A stretch of DNA of 64,000 bases from an uncultured Spirochaetia bacterium (GCA_937125225.1 CAKZLE010000023.1:1-64000); one strand, 5' to 3'; positions 44,064-53,477 are shown, counted from the first letter of the stretch. The notes: generated from the letters alone by a model not told the origin. Translations and numbers: made by a program.

Positions 44064-45047
44064 TTAAGAAATACCACAGACTGCTTTGATATATTGAGAT
44101 CTTTCCCATATCTCAGGCTCATTGGATCTTTCCTGACAGAGTTTCCCCTTAAAATCTGCTATTGAGGCATAGCCCTTACGGTCCATCCATGATTCAAGGG
44201 TATCTCTCATATTACCGATCACCCCATGACCCTCTTTTATCAATGCAGAGCAGATCCCTACAGATGAAGCGCCGGCAAGAAGCATCTTGATGACAGTCTC
44301 ACCGTCATGGACTCCAGTATTCGCACAAATGTCACAATCAAGTTCTCCAGACATGAGTCCAGTCCACTGAAGTGACGTAGCATATTCCTCAGGAGAGCTC
44401 ACTACTTTTCCAGGAACAGTAGATTCATCCTCTATGTTAATATCTGTCCTATAGAATCTGTTGAACAGCACCAGTCCATCAGCACCCATCTCATCGAAAC
44501 TTCGCATCCTATGAGCTAGTCCAGAGAAGTTCTGTCCCATCTTAAAAGCGATAGGTATGGATACTCTTTTGCGAATCTCTTTGAAGAGGAGATCATATTC
44601 CTGTTCGATCTCTAAAGCAGTCTTAGAAGCAACAGAGGGGATGATATAGGCATTGATCTCCAATGCATCAGCGCCAACCTCTTCGAATCTATGAGCATAA
44701 TCTAGCCAGGATCCAGCTGAGACACAGTTCAGACTTGCAATAACGGGAATCTGCACACTTTTCTTCGCCTTCTCGACAAGGTCGAGATAGGTATCTATAA
44801 AATAGTCTTTACTTGAATTGGCAAAGAAATCAAATGCATCTGCATGTATAGAATAATCAGCCCCTTCCATCATACTGGAAGCGTCAGCTGTGATCTGTTC
44901 TTCGAACAATGATTTTAATACGACTGCTCCTGCTCCAGATTCTTCACATCTTTTCACCCCTGCTAGGGTAGATGTCAAACGTGAGCTGGCAACCAAAATC
45001 GGATTAGGTAATGTAAGTCCCAAATATCGAGTTGTTAAATCAGCCAT
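44064..45047 (-). CDS. Dihydroorotate dehydrogenase-like protein
   Basis: A 327-residue flavoprotein with a TIM barrel of the dihydroorotate dehydrogenase superfamily: YLGLTLPNPILVASS at the start, SLFEEQI near 47, VIASLNCVSAG near 110, IAFKMGQNFSG near 170 and LAGASSVGICSAL near 258. The usual DHOD active-site surroundings are only partly kept, and such DHOD-like proteins are often not in pyrimidine synthesis, so the substrate is open. AGGAGG 6 nt before ATG 45047 fixes the start. It lies 10 bp upstream of the acyltransferase gene. Confidence 0.8.
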   Translation of the reverse strand: MADLTTRYLGLTLPNPILVASSRLTSTLAGVKRCEESGAGAVVLKSLFEEQITADASSMMEGADYSIHADAFDFFANSSKDYFIDTYLDLVEKAKKSVQIPVIASLNCVSAGSWLDYAHRFEEVGADALEINAYIIPSVASKTALEIEQEYDLLFKEIRKRVSIPIAFKMGQNFSGLAHRMRSFDEMGADGLVLFNRFYRTDINIEDESTVPGKVVSSPEEYATSLQWTGLMSGELDCDICANTGVHDGETVIKMLLAGASSVGICSALIKEGHGVIGNMRDTLESWMDRKGYASIADFKGKLCQERSNEPEIWERSQYIKAVCGIS

Positions 45048-45225
45048 TGATAACCTCCTATGGCACAATTATATGTCATTGTACAGGTCTTTTTCCTGAT
45101 TAACAAGAGGGTTCTATACCATTTACTTATTGGCTATGGCCTAATGCATCAAACGAAAATCAGCTTTACTACCAACCTGAAATGAACTGTGCTATGATAA
45201 TTCATAATAGGATGGAGGGAAGAAT

Positions 45226-46374
45226 ATGGTATATAGGGAAATTGGAAGAACAGGAGTTATAGTATCCCCTCTAGGCCTTGGCTGTATGAGACTTCCCCTC
45301 GTAGATGGGAAATATGATGCAATAGATGAAAGACGAGCGATAGAGATGATTCGCTATGCCGTCGATCATGGAATAAACTATTTTGATACGGCTTGGCCCT
45401 ATCACGGGAGTGGACATATTGCAGGGGGTAAAAGCGAACCTCTTTTGGGAAAAGCTCTTCGAGATGGGTATCGTGAAAAAGTGAATATAGCTACAAAGCT
45501 TCCCTCCTGGCTCATCAAAGATCGTGATGATATGGATAGGTTCCTTAACACTCAACTAGAACGGTTGGAGACTGATAGCATAGACTTCTATCTTCTGCAT
45601 GCACTAAATACCGATAACTGGAATAACCTGATCGATCATGGGATATATGATTTCATGACCGACGCAAAAGCTTCAGGGAAGATCAAATATATGGGATTCT
45701 CCTTTCATGATGAACTTGAACTCTTCATGAAGATCATAGATGCCTATGATTGGGACTTCACTCAGATCCAATATAACTATATGGATCAAGATTTCCAAGC
45801 GGGTCTTGAAGGTCTAAGATATGCAGCAGGGAAAGGTCTTGGTGTGATCGCAATGGAACCTCTGAGAGGAGGGAACCTTGCGACACTACCTGAAGAAGCT
45901 CGTTCGGAAATACATAAAAGACATTCGGGTTGGGGATGTGTGGATCTAGCTTTCAATTGGTTGTGGAATCAGGAGGAGGTCTCTGTAGTTCTCAGTGGGA
46001 TGTCTGATAAGGAACAATTGACTGAGAACATCAAGATTGCAGAGAAGGCCTCGAGATGCTCATTTAATGAAAATGAAGATGCCCTATTAGATTCAGTGAT
46101 GACTATTCTGAAGAACAAACCTCAGATCGGTTGCACCGATTGTAAATATTGTATGCCCTGCCCAGTCGGTGTGGAGATTCCACGAAATTTTTCTCTGTAT
46201 AACAGTCACCTAATCTATAGTAACCCAAATGCCCAATTCTTCTATAACGTTCACCTGTCTGAAAAGGAACGTGCAGACAACTGTATAGAATGTGGCAGGT
46301 GCGAAGGACTCTGCCCACAACATCTGAAGATCAGGGATCTTCTCAAACAGGTTCATAGGCGAATGGCTCTCTAA
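45226..46374 (+). CDS. Aldo/keto reductase with C-terminal iron-sulfur domain
   Basis: A 382-residue oxidoreductase. The aldo/keto reductase barrel has its catalytic tetrad in GINYFDTAWPYHGS (Asp, Tyr near residues 49-55), NIATKLPSW (Lys) and DFYLLHAL (His). Residues about 305-370 carry two cysteine clusters, CTDCKYCMPCP and CIECGRCEGLCP, expected to hold 4Fe-4S clusters as in ferredoxin-linked reductases of anaerobes. GGAGGG precedes the ATG. Monocistronic, divergent from the DHOD-like gene. Confidence 0.92.
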   Translation: MVYREIGRTGVIVSPLGLGCMRLPLVDGKYDAIDERRAIEMIRYAVDHGINYFDTAWPYHGSGHIAGGKSEPLLGKALRDGYREKVNIATKLPSWLIKDRDDMDRFLNTQLERLETDSIDFYLLHALNTDNWNNLIDHGIYDFMTDAKASGKIKYMGFSFHDELELFMKIIDAYDWDFTQIQYNYMDQDFQAGLEGLRYAAGKGLGVIAMEPLRGGNLATLPEEARSEIHKRHSGWGCVDLAFNWLWNQEEVSVVLSGMSDKEQLTENIKIAEKASRCSFNENEDALLDSVMTILKNKPQIGCTDCKYCMPCPVGVEIPRNFSLYNSHLIYSNPNAQFFYNVHLSEKERADNCIECGRCEGLCPQHLKIRDLLKQVHRRMAL

Positions 46375-46405
46375 AAATAACAAAAGCCGTCTTCTTACGA
46401 AGACG
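46375..46405 (-). terminator. Terminator of the gcv operon
   Basis: Minus-strand hairpin CGTCTTC-GTAA-GAAGACG followed by GGCTTTTGTTATTTTT, 28 bp after the gcvPB stop. It also separates the convergent aldo/keto reductase gene. Confidence 0.82.
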
Positions 46406-46432
46406 ACCTCTGATTCAAAGACTTAACGTTCA

Positions 46433-47896
46433 CTAGTTCTCTTGAGGACACCAACGTACTTTAGGTTTTCTAGCTGCGAGCACCTCATCAACACGCCCAA
46501 TAGGAGTGTTAATTGGTGCTTCATGGAGAGATTGAGGATCATCAGCCGCTTTCTTCGCTAGCGCTTTCATCACTTCAATGAAATGATCGAGCTCAGCCAA
46601 GGATTCAGTCTCTGTCGGCTCTATCATCAGTGCCTCTGGTACTATCAGAGGGAAATACATCGTTGGAGGATGAATACCTTCATCAAGAAGTCCTTTAGCT
46701 ATATCCATCGCAGAGATACCGTATTTCTCTTTGATCTCTGAAGCGGATATGACGAATTCATGTTTACAGATAGTATCATAGGGGAGAAGATAGTCCTCTT
46801 TGAGGGCCACTCTCAAATAATTTGCAAATAGCACTGCATGCTCTGAAGCCTCCTGCAGTCCATTACAACCCATGACAATCACATAGGTGTAGGCTCGAAT
46901 CAGTACTCCAATATTACCAAAGAACCCGGAGACTCTTCCCATGGAATCAGGATTATCATAGGAAAGATCATAGCTTACCCCATCGAAGGTTATATCGGGT
47001 TGTGGAATGAAAGGTACAAGTCTTTCAGCGACCAATACCGGACCTGCTCCAGGTCCACCACCACCATGAGGAGTTGCAAAAGTCTTATGAAGGTTGAGGT
47101 GTATCACATCAAAACCCATATCTCCAGGTCTTGTCTTTCCCATGATTGCATTGAAGTTGGCCCCATCATAATAGAGGAGCCCCCCTGCATCATGGATTTT
47201 ATGAGATACTTGCAGGATATCTTCTTCGAAGATTCCCAAAGTGTTGGGGTTCGTCAGCATGATACCGGCTAGTTCATCATCAAGATACTGTTCAAGATCA
47301 GCTAGAGAGACCTGACCATTTTCGTTAGCCGCAACCTCAACAACATCGAATCCTGCCATATGGGCGGAGGCGGGGTTAGTTCCATGAGAAGCTGTTGGTA
47401 CGAGGATTCTCTTTCTCTTTGTATCACCCATCTTATCAAAATAGGATTTAAAGAACTTCATTCCCGTATACTCACCATGAGCACCTGCGAATGGTTGAAG
47501 AGTACCCCATTTCATCCCAGTCATCTTTGAGAGTCTATCTATTAGCTCATATTGCAGTTTCAGAATACCCTGTATCGTATCAACACTCTGAAGCGGATGA
47601 AGTTCTGTGAACCCCGGTAAAGCCGCAGCATCCTCGTTGATCTTAGGGTTATATTTCATAGTACAGGACCCTAGAGGGTAGCTTCCAGTATCAACAGAAA
47701 AGCATTTGAGACTCAGATTTGAGTAGTGTCTAACGACCTCGACCTCTGAGACCTCCGGAAGGATCGGTGTACTGGTACGCTGAAGTGATTTAGGAAGGAT
47801 CTGATTGATATCGAGAGCCTCAACATCGAGTCTAGGAAATTGATATCCTTGACGTTCTGGAGAACTCTTTTCAAATATAAGGCTTGTGTAGGTCAT
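46433..47896 (-). CDS. gcvPB: Glycine decarboxylase subunit 2
   Basis: A 487-residue C-terminal half of the PLP-dependent P-protein of the glycine cleavage system. The PLP lysine is in NLHKTFATPHGGGGPGAGP (near residue 272), and SCTMKYNPKINE (near 78) is typical of the B subunit. Together with GcvPA it decarboxylates glycine and passes the aminomethyl group to GcvH. Its ATG overlaps the gcvPA stop by 4 nt. Split P-protein is usual in Gram-positive and many anaerobic lineages. Confidence 0.96.
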   Translation of the reverse strand: MTYTSLIFEKSSPERQGYQFPRLDVEALDINQILPKSLQRTSTPILPEVSEVEVVRHYSNLSLKCFSVDTGSYPLGSCTMKYNPKINEDAAALPGFTELHPLQSVDTIQGILKLQYELIDRLSKMTGMKWGTLQPFAGAHGEYTGMKFFKSYFDKMGDTKRKRILVPTASHGTNPASAHMAGFDVVEVAANENGQVSLADLEQYLDDELAGIMLTNPNTLGIFEEDILQVSHKIHDAGGLLYYDGANFNAIMGKTRPGDMGFDVIHLNLHKTFATPHGGGGPGAGPVLVAERLVPFIPQPDITFDGVSYDLSYDNPDSMGRVSGFFGNIGVLIRAYTYVIVMGCNGLQEASEHAVLFANYLRVALKEDYLLPYDTICKHEFVISASEIKEKYGISAMDIAKGLLDEGIHPPTMYFPLIVPEALMIEPTETESLAELDHFIEVMKALAKKAADDPQSLHEAPINTPIGRVDEVLAARKPKVRWCPQEN

Positions 47897-49239
47897 ACTA
47901 ATACCTCTTTTGCTGCAGTTATATACTCTTCAAGTTGTCTCTTTTTACGCTTCTCAGTGACCGCAACAGTCACTAGGGTCGAGAACTGTTCATGAAGTTC
48001 ACCAAGATGTATACCAGCGAAGATTCCTTTTGCTTTCATACCATTTAGGAACTTCATCACGAGTTCAGTATTACTGAACTTGAGAGTGAATTCCCCTAGA
48101 AACGGAGCTGAACCATACAGAGAGAGGCCAGGAATATCCTTGAGTGCTGAAGAAAGAAAATGTGCCTTCTGTGCCGATTGTAATGCAACCTGTCTGATCC
48201 CTGCATTACCTACTAAAGAGATATAGATCGAGGCGGTAAGCGCTACATGTGCCTGGTTCGAACAAATATTAGAGGTCGCCCTCTCTCGTTTGATATGCTG
48301 TTCTCGGGCCTGGAGAGTCAATACAAAAGCTCTGTTACCACGAGTATCAACAGTCTCACCGACGATTCGTCCCGGAAGTTTTCTCATCATCTTGTCTTTC
48401 ACGGCGATATATCCAGCCGAAGGGCCACCAAAACTCCTAGAGATACCAAAAGGTTGAATATCACCGATGGCAATATCAGCGCCCCAGTCTCCCTGTGAGG
48501 GGATGAGCCCCAAATCGATCGGATCACTTGAGATGATGAACTTAGCTTTATGGGAATGGATACAATCTGCGAATCCGGTGTAGTCTTCGATATACCCGAA
48601 GATGTTCGGAGTTTGAACGAGGACTCCGATGACCTCTTCGTCCATCATAGATTCCAAAGTCTCAAGTCTCAGGACCCCATCAGTCTCCGGCAGTATTTTG
48701 ACTACGATGTCAGAACTCGAAATATGAGTACGTAAAACCGCTAGTGTATTCGGGTGTATAGTTTCTGAAACGAGGATCACATTGCCCTTTCGTTTTGCAC
48801 CTCTAGCCATAACCACGGCCTCAGAAGCTGCGGTATGACCATCATAGAGGGACGCATTAGACACATCCATCCCAGTCAACTCACAGATCATTGTCTGATA
48901 CTCGAAGATGGCCTGCAGAGATCCCTGTGAGATCTCTGGCTGGTAGGGTGTATATGAGGTCAGGAACGCAGGAAGAGAAGCAAGATGCTTAACAGCAGAG
49001 GGAATGATCCGGTCATAGGAACCACAGCCAAGATATGATGTTCCAACCATATTCATATTTGCAAGTTCCTGAAGCTTCAGAATCGCCTCATGTTCGGTGA
49101 TCCCCTCAGGGATGTGATCACAACTCTCAAGGTAGAGATGTGAAGGGATATCTTTGAAGAGGTCGTGAATACTATCGACGCCTATGGCCTTGAGCATTAT
49201 TTCCTTTTCGCTCTTTGTTGGGACACTATATGGATTCAT
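47893..49239 (-). CDS. gcvPA: Glycine decarboxylase subunit 1
   Basis: A 448-residue N-terminal half of the P-protein. Landmarks: FLGCGSYDRIIP-like SYLGCGSYDR near residue 70, YTPYQPEISQGSLQAIFEYQT near 95 and ISRSFGGPSAGYIA near 255. Forms the P-protein with GcvPB, encoded directly downstream with a 4-nt overlap. AGGAG lies about 12 nt before the ATG. 19 bp after gcvH. Confidence 0.96.
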   Translation of the reverse strand: MNPYSVPTKSEKEIMLKAIGVDSIHDLFKDIPSHLYLESCDHIPEGITEHEAILKLQELANMNMVGTSYLGCGSYDRIIPSAVKHLASLPAFLTSYTPYQPEISQGSLQAIFEYQTMICELTGMDVSNASLYDGHTAASEAVVMARGAKRKGNVILVSETIHPNTLAVLRTHISSSDIVVKILPETDGVLRLETLESMMDEEVIGVLVQTPNIFGYIEDYTGFADCIHSHKAKFIISSDPIDLGLIPSQGDWGADIAIGDIQPFGISRSFGGPSAGYIAVKDKMMRKLPGRIVGETVDTRGNRAFVLTLQAREQHIKRERATSNICSNQAHVALTASIYISLVGNAGIRQVALQSAQKAHFLSSALKDIPGLSLYGSAPFLGEFTLKFSNTELVMKFLNGMKAKGIFAGIHLGELHEQFSTLVTVAVTEKRKKRQLEEYITAAKEVLV

Positions 49240-49258
49240 TTGATTTAGTCGCTCCTAT

Positions 49259-49642
49259 TTAGAGAGTCTTGATGAACTCTTCATAAGCTGCAGCATCCAT
49301 GAGACCTTCTAACTCACTCTCATCAGAGAGTTCGATGACAAAGATAGGATTCTCATAGGGTGCACCATTCACACTCTCTGGTGTATCTTCAAGATCTTCA
49401 TTTACCCCAACGATCGTTCCACTCAATGGGGTAATGATCGCTGAAGCAGCCTTGACGGATTCGATACTGGAGACTTCGTCGTCTTTAGAGAAATCATCAT
49501 CGACTTCAGGGAGCTCTACATAGACGACCTCACCTAATTGAGCCTGTGCGAAATCGGTGATTCCGACTGAAGCTTTATTTCCATCAACTCTGACCCACTC
49601 ATGATCTTCACTGTACAATAATCCTTTTACAACTTCGCTCAT
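49259..49642 (-). CDS. gcvH: Glycine cleavage system H protein
   Basis: A 127-residue lipoyl carrier that moves the aminomethyl group between P, T and L proteins. The lipoylated Lys is in SIESVKAAS near residue 63, preceded by VGITDFAQAQLGEVVYVELP. Its ATG overlaps the gcvT stop by 4 nt. No dihydrolipoamide dehydrogenase or lipoate ligase gene is in the window. Confidence 0.97.
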   Translation of the reverse strand: MSEVVKGLLYSEDHEWVRVDGNKASVGITDFAQAQLGEVVYVELPEVDDDFSKDDEVSSIESVKAASAIITPLSGTIVGVNEDLEDTPESVNGAPYENPIFVIELSDESELEGLMDAAAYEEFIKTL

Positions 49643-50763
49643 TTCTTCCTCCCAGTATTCTTATAAAATGGTGTCTTAACCAATTTTGCTTTTTTCCGTT
49701 TTCCACGAATATCGATTTCTATGATATTCCCCAATTTCAATCCAGCTCCTCGTTTGACCATGACTAGTCCAACGAACTCTTCTAGCATAGGTGATTTAGC
49801 GCCGCTCGTAACATGTCCAAGAAGCTCATCTCCTCGATATACATCATAGCCGGCTCTAGGTACTCCCTTATCCTCCATGATGATGCCTCTTAAAGATCTT
49901 GGGATCCCATCGGCCTTCTGCTGTAGAAGTGCAGCCTTACCACAGAAATCACCACTCTCCAACGATACAAAGACAGAAAGGTTAGCTTCTAATGGGGTAA
50001 TATCTTTGGTAAGCTCATGACCATACAGAGGTAGTTTTGACTCAAGTCGCAGGGTATCTCTTGCACCAAGTCCACAGGGAATCAAACCTGCGTCCTTTCC
50101 CGCTTCCATCAGAGTATTCCAAACAGTAACCCCTGATTCACTAGGCAAATAGAGTTCGAATCCATCTTCACCGGTATAGCCGGTCCTAGAGACGAGACAT
50201 TCTATCCCTCCGATAACTACAGACTCATTGAACCTGAAGAATTCAAGTTCCTTAGCTCCGCTCCAGAGAGATTCCATGACACCCTGTGCTTTCGGACCCT
50301 GAAGAGCGATCTGCACATAGGCTTCTGATTTGTTGATTATGGTTGGCATTACCTTCGAATCATCTGTGACCCAGGGATTCTCACATGTAACCCAGGCAAG
50401 ATCCTTTTCGATGTTTGCAGCGTTCACTACAAGAAGATAAGAATCTGTTGCTCGTTTATAGATGATCAGATCATCGACGACACCACCTGAAGGGTAACAC
50501 ATTAAAGCATACATGACCTGTCCATTGGACATAGAAGCCACATTATTTGAGACCAGATAGTCAACGAAGTCATCGCTTCCTGGTCCATCTACGAGAAACT
50601 CTCCCATGTGAGAGACGTCAAACAGTCCTGCATCATTTCTTACAGCCATATGTTCAGCTATGATACCTGTCTTAAAATTCACTGGTAGTTCCCAACCTCC
50701 GAAGTCAATCAATTTGACTCCTGGGTAGGTACTGTACACATCATACAATGGTGTTCTGTTCAT
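49639..50763 (-). CDS. gcvT: Glycine cleavage system T protein (aminomethyltransferase)
   Basis: A 374-residue tetrahydrofolate-dependent enzyme that releases ammonia and forms methylene-THF from the H-protein intermediate. Landmarks: FGGWELPVNF near residue 21, DVSHMGEF near 50, the catalytic Asp region and SRTGYTGEDGFELY near 190, and GARDTLRLE near 230. AGAGG precedes the ATG. First gene of gcvT-gcvH-gcvPA-gcvPB and 85 bp after the Lrp-type regulator gene, with a terminator between. Confidence 0.96.
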   Translation of the reverse strand: MNRTPLYDVYSTYPGVKLIDFGGWELPVNFKTGIIAEHMAVRNDAGLFDVSHMGEFLVDGPGSDDFVDYLVSNNVASMSNGQVMYALMCYPSGGVVDDLIIYKRATDSYLLVVNAANIEKDLAWVTCENPWVTDDSKVMPTIINKSEAYVQIALQGPKAQGVMESLWSGAKELEFFRFNESVVIGGIECLVSRTGYTGEDGFELYLPSESGVTVWNTLMEAGKDAGLIPCGLGARDTLRLESKLPLYGHELTKDITPLEANLSVFVSLESGDFCGKAALLQQKADGIPRSLRGIIMEDKGVPRAGYDVYRGDELLGHVTSGAKSPMLEEFVGLVMVKRGAGLKLGNIIEIDIRGKRKKAKLVKTPFYKNTGRKK

Positions 50764-50791
50764 TTACCAAACCTCTTATACATACATGTAT

Positions 50792-50826
50792 AAAAAGCAG
50801 TACCTCTACAAGTAGAGGACCGCTTT
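50792..50826 (-). terminator. Terminator between the Lrp-type regulator and gcvT
   Basis: Minus-strand hairpin AAGCGGTCCTCTAC / GTAGAGGTACTGCTT (one small internal mismatch region) followed by TTTTTAT. It lies 23 nt after the regulator stop and 29 nt before gcvT, so it could end the serA transcript or act as an attenuator of the gcv genes. Confidence 0.78.
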
Positions 50827-50848
50827 ATATCTTATAGGATTGAAGACC

Positions 50849-51298
50849 CTAAAGGATGTATGGAACCCGAAGATCGTATGATTCATAGACCACGAAGGTC
50901 TCAACGTCCTGAATCTCTGAGACTTTGACGAGCTCCTTATTGAAGAAATCCAATAAGGTATACCCATTACTCTCATTGATCAGAACCTGTACGATCAGAT
51001 CATATCGTCCGGTGACTACCGTAGCAAACACAACTCCCCGCAGACGTGTGAACTCGTTAGCCTTTCTTCCAAGATCCAAGGTCTTCAATTTGATCCCCAT
51101 CATCACAATCTTATGGTTAGGCAGTGATGAGGGGTCGACGAGACCGGCAATATCCAGCACGTGTTCTTCAAGAAGCTTATTCACTCTAGCTCTTACCGTG
51201 TTCTCAGTGATTGAGAGCTCCTCAGCAATAGCACTATAAGATTTTCTTCCATCTCTGAGCTGTTTAATGATTGCTTTGTTAGTATCGTCGATTTTCAT
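50849..51298 (-). CDS. Lrp/AsnC-family transcriptional regulator
   Basis: A 149-residue regulator with an N-terminal helix-turn-helix (SYSAIAEELSITENTVRARVNKLLEE, residues about 20-45) and a RAM ligand-binding domain (VVFATVVTGRYDLIVQVLI). Position between serC and gcvT suggests it senses an amino acid such as glycine or serine and controls the block. ATG 51298 (4 nt after the serC stop, GGA 8 nt upstream) is preferred over a TTG eight codons earlier. No operator was identified with confidence. Confidence 0.9.
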   Translation of the reverse strand: MKIDDTNKAIIKQLRDGRKSYSAIAEELSITENTVRARVNKLLEEHVLDIAGLVDPSSLPNHKIVMMGIKLKTLDLGRKANEFTRLRGVVFATVVTGRYDLIVQVLINESNGYTLLDFFNKELVKVSEIQDVETFVVYESYDLRVPYIL

Positions 51299-51302
51299 AT
51301 GA

Positions 51303-52391
51303 TTATCCGTTTTTCCTTGCAAATTCAGTCATAAAGTCAACAAGAGATGCTACATCTTCTTCAGGTAGTGAGTTATAGATTGATGCTCGACATCCACCTA
51401 CACTTCTGTGACCCTTGAGACCGAGCATGCCCTGTTCTCCAGCTTCCTTGAGGAATTGTTTCTCTAGTGATTCTTCCTTCAATCTGAATACTACATTCAT
51501 CTTAGATCGATAGTTCGCATCAACTGGTGAATAGAACATATCGCTGAGACCATCGATAGCACCATAGAGAAGGCCTGCTTTTCGAGAAGCTCTAGCGGCC
51601 ATTCCAGCAGCTCCACCATTAGCCTTGATCCATTCAAGAACGAGCTTCACACCCCAGATAGAGAAAACTGGAGGAGTATTATAAAGGCCATCTTTTGGTG
51701 CATGAGTGTTGTAGTTAAGGTAAGCCGTAAGATTCTTTGGAGATCTCTCGAGCATATCATCTCTGAGAATGACGAAAGTCGCACCAGCTGGTCCGAGGTT
51801 CTTCTGTACACCACCATAGATCATTGCGAACTTATCAACAGGAACCGGTCGGGAGAGAATATCACTAGACATGTCAGCGATAAGAGGTGTATCTCCAGTC
51901 TCTGGCCAATCCTGCCACTCGATGCCTCCGATAGTCTCATTAGAACAGAGATACAGATATGCAGAATCATCACTGGGTTTCACCGTCTTAGGATCAGGAA
52001 GTGTAGAATAGTTGGATTCTTTCCCATCAAAGTAAAGATTCACCTTACCTAGTTTCTGAGCATCTTCAGTCGCTTTGTTCGACCAGGTACCACTCATACA
52101 GTAATCAGCGACCTGTCCAGCACCCAAGAAGTTCATAGGAATCATGGAGAACTGTAATGTAGCTCCTCCACCTAAGAAGAATACAGAGTAATTCTCAGGA
52201 ATTCCAAGAAGTTCTCTGAAGAGATCAAGACATTCATGATACATAGTGTCGAAGGCAGGTCCTCTATGACTTGCTTCGATCATTGAGAAACCATTATCTT
52301 TGTAATCGCCGATCTGGTTCTCTAATTCAGCTAGGACATCCATAGGAAGTACCGATGGTCCTGCAAAAAAATTCAATTTTCTATTACTCAT
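51303..52391 (-). CDS. serC: Phosphoserine aminotransferase
   Basis: A 362-residue class V PLP aminotransferase that converts 3-phosphohydroxypyruvate and glutamate to phosphoserine. N-terminal NFFAGPSVLP, phosphate-binding FLGGGATLQFSM near residue 70, PLP Lys in YGGVQKNLGPAG near 195 and C-terminal GHRSVGGCRASIYN near 330 are diagnostic. GGAGG precedes the ATG, which overlaps the serA stop by 4 nt. Confidence 0.97.
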   Translation of the reverse strand: MSNRKLNFFAGPSVLPMDVLAELENQIGDYKDNGFSMIEASHRGPAFDTMYHECLDLFRELLGIPENYSVFFLGGGATLQFSMIPMNFLGAGQVADYCMSGTWSNKATEDAQKLGKVNLYFDGKESNYSTLPDPKTVKPSDDSAYLYLCSNETIGGIEWQDWPETGDTPLIADMSSDILSRPVPVDKFAMIYGGVQKNLGPAGATFVILRDDMLERSPKNLTAYLNYNTHAPKDGLYNTPPVFSIWGVKLVLEWIKANGGAAGMAARASRKAGLLYGAIDGLSDMFYSPVDANYRSKMNVVFRLKEESLEKQFLKEAGEQGMLGLKGHRSVGGCRASIYNSLPEEDVASLVDFMTEFARKNG

Positions 52392-53275
52392 AGTTTTCCT
52401 CCATCCACAGCGCCTTTGATGATACCGAAAGCCTCATCACCGATTCGCAGTAGGTTCTCATTGCTGCTTGCCCCGATATGTGGGGTCATTGTCACATTTG
52501 GTGCATTAAGGATAGGATAATCCTCTGATGGTGGGTCTGAAGGCCATACGTCAGTCGCATACCAACTGATCCTTCCATCTTTCAAGGCTGCTACCATCGC
52601 CTCTGCATCGACACAAGGACCACGTCCAGTATTGATGACAACAGGGTTCTTCTTACAGACATTGATCATATCTTCTCCGAACACACCCTTAGTCTCTGGT
52701 GTCAGCGGTAGGTGTAAAGAGATATAGTCAGCATCTGCGACAGCCTCTGCAAGAGATGGTTTCATCTCAGCTACAGGACTTTCTGAAACATATTTATCAT
52801 AGGCAACGACTTTCATACCGAAAGCTGCTGCTCTTTCTGCTACTTTAGAAGCAATATTACCTATTCCACCAAGACAGAGTGTCTTACCGTATAGTTCAGT
52901 CCTTTTCAATGATTTCTTCAACCATTTTCCCTCAGCCATACCGTTATGACCTGCAATAACATGGTTAGGGACAGAAATCATCAATGCGAATGCTAATTCA
53001 GCAACGGCAATCGATGAGGCTTTAGGAGTATTATGGACAAGAATACCCATGCTCTCAGCATAGGCTTTATCGATATTATCGATTCCTACACCACCTCTGA
53101 TGATCAATTTAAGATTCTCTGCAGAATCTATATATTCCTTAGTACATTTTGTCTTACTTCGAACTAGTACGACATCCGCTTGTGCTAGTCGTGAAGTGTC
53201 AGTAGTCACTTCACCAAACAACTGTAATTTTTCTGGTAAGGACGCGTCAAAAGCGTCAGAAATTAGGATTAGCAT
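52388..53275 (-). CDS. serA: D-3-phosphoglycerate dehydrogenase, short form
   Basis: A 295-residue D-isomer-specific 2-hydroxyacid dehydrogenase, first step of serine synthesis. NAD-binding LGGIGNIASKVAERAAAFG is near residue 135, catalytic Arg in VINTGRGPCVD near 220 and His in MTPHIGASSNEN near 270. The C-terminal ACT regulatory domain of long SerA is absent, so feedback by serine through ACT is not expected. Function as SerA is supported by the directly coupled serC. First gene after a strong promoter. Confidence 0.9.
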   Translation of the reverse strand: MLILISDAFDASLPEKLQLFGEVTTDTSRLAQADVVLVRSKTKCTKEYIDSAENLKLIIRGGVGIDNIDKAYAESMGILVHNTPKASSIAVAELAFALMISVPNHVIAGHNGMAEGKWLKKSLKRTELYGKTLCLGGIGNIASKVAERAAAFGMKVVAYDKYVSESPVAEMKPSLAEAVADADYISLHLPLTPETKGVFGEDMINVCKKNPVVINTGRGPCVDAEAMVAALKDGRISWYATDVWPSDPPSEDYPILNAPNVTMTPHIGASSNENLLRIGDEAFGIIKGAVDGGKL

Positions 53276-53310
53276 CTATTTGGCTCCTCTAAACTGTTAG
53301 AATCTACCAT

Positions 53311-53339
53311 ATTGTATAGCCTAACTGAGTTAATGTCAA
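53311..53339 (-). promoter_or_regulatory. Promoter of serA-serC-regulator operon
   Basis: On the minus strand TTGACA (53339-53334), 17-nt spacer, TACAAT (53316-53311). Five of six consensus bases in the -10 and six of six in the -35. The leader to the serA ATG is about 30 nt and holds GAGGAG. Confidence 0.85.
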
Positions 53340-53395
53340 ATATTTATAGGCTAAATTACTGTAAAACTCATGACTACCTAGTCAGCGAAGAGCGT

Positions 53396-53427
53396 AAAAA
53401 AAGGATGAAATCGTAATGATCTCATCC
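53396..53427 (-). terminator. Terminator of rpsU
   Basis: Minus-strand stem GGATGA ... TCATCC (nested GATC/ATC pairing inside) followed by seven T. It lies about 50 nt after the rpsU stop and isolates rpsU from the serA promoter. Confidence 0.75.
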
Positions 53428-53477
53428 TCTCTATCGGTTAGCCAGTAACCGTAAAGCAACAAGCCAGACTAAATAAC

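Noticed and set aside
50779-50790. Extra TACA-N4-TGTA match before gcvT as a sixth nitrogen-regulator site
   Set aside because: Flanking bases (CTACA/TGTAG) do not match, there is no sigma-54 promoter, and one such 8-base match is expected by chance in a 64-kb window.
50764-50848. Glycine riboswitch in front of gcvT
   Set aside because: The 85-bp gap is largely taken by the terminator and is too short for a glycine riboswitch; no typical core is seen.
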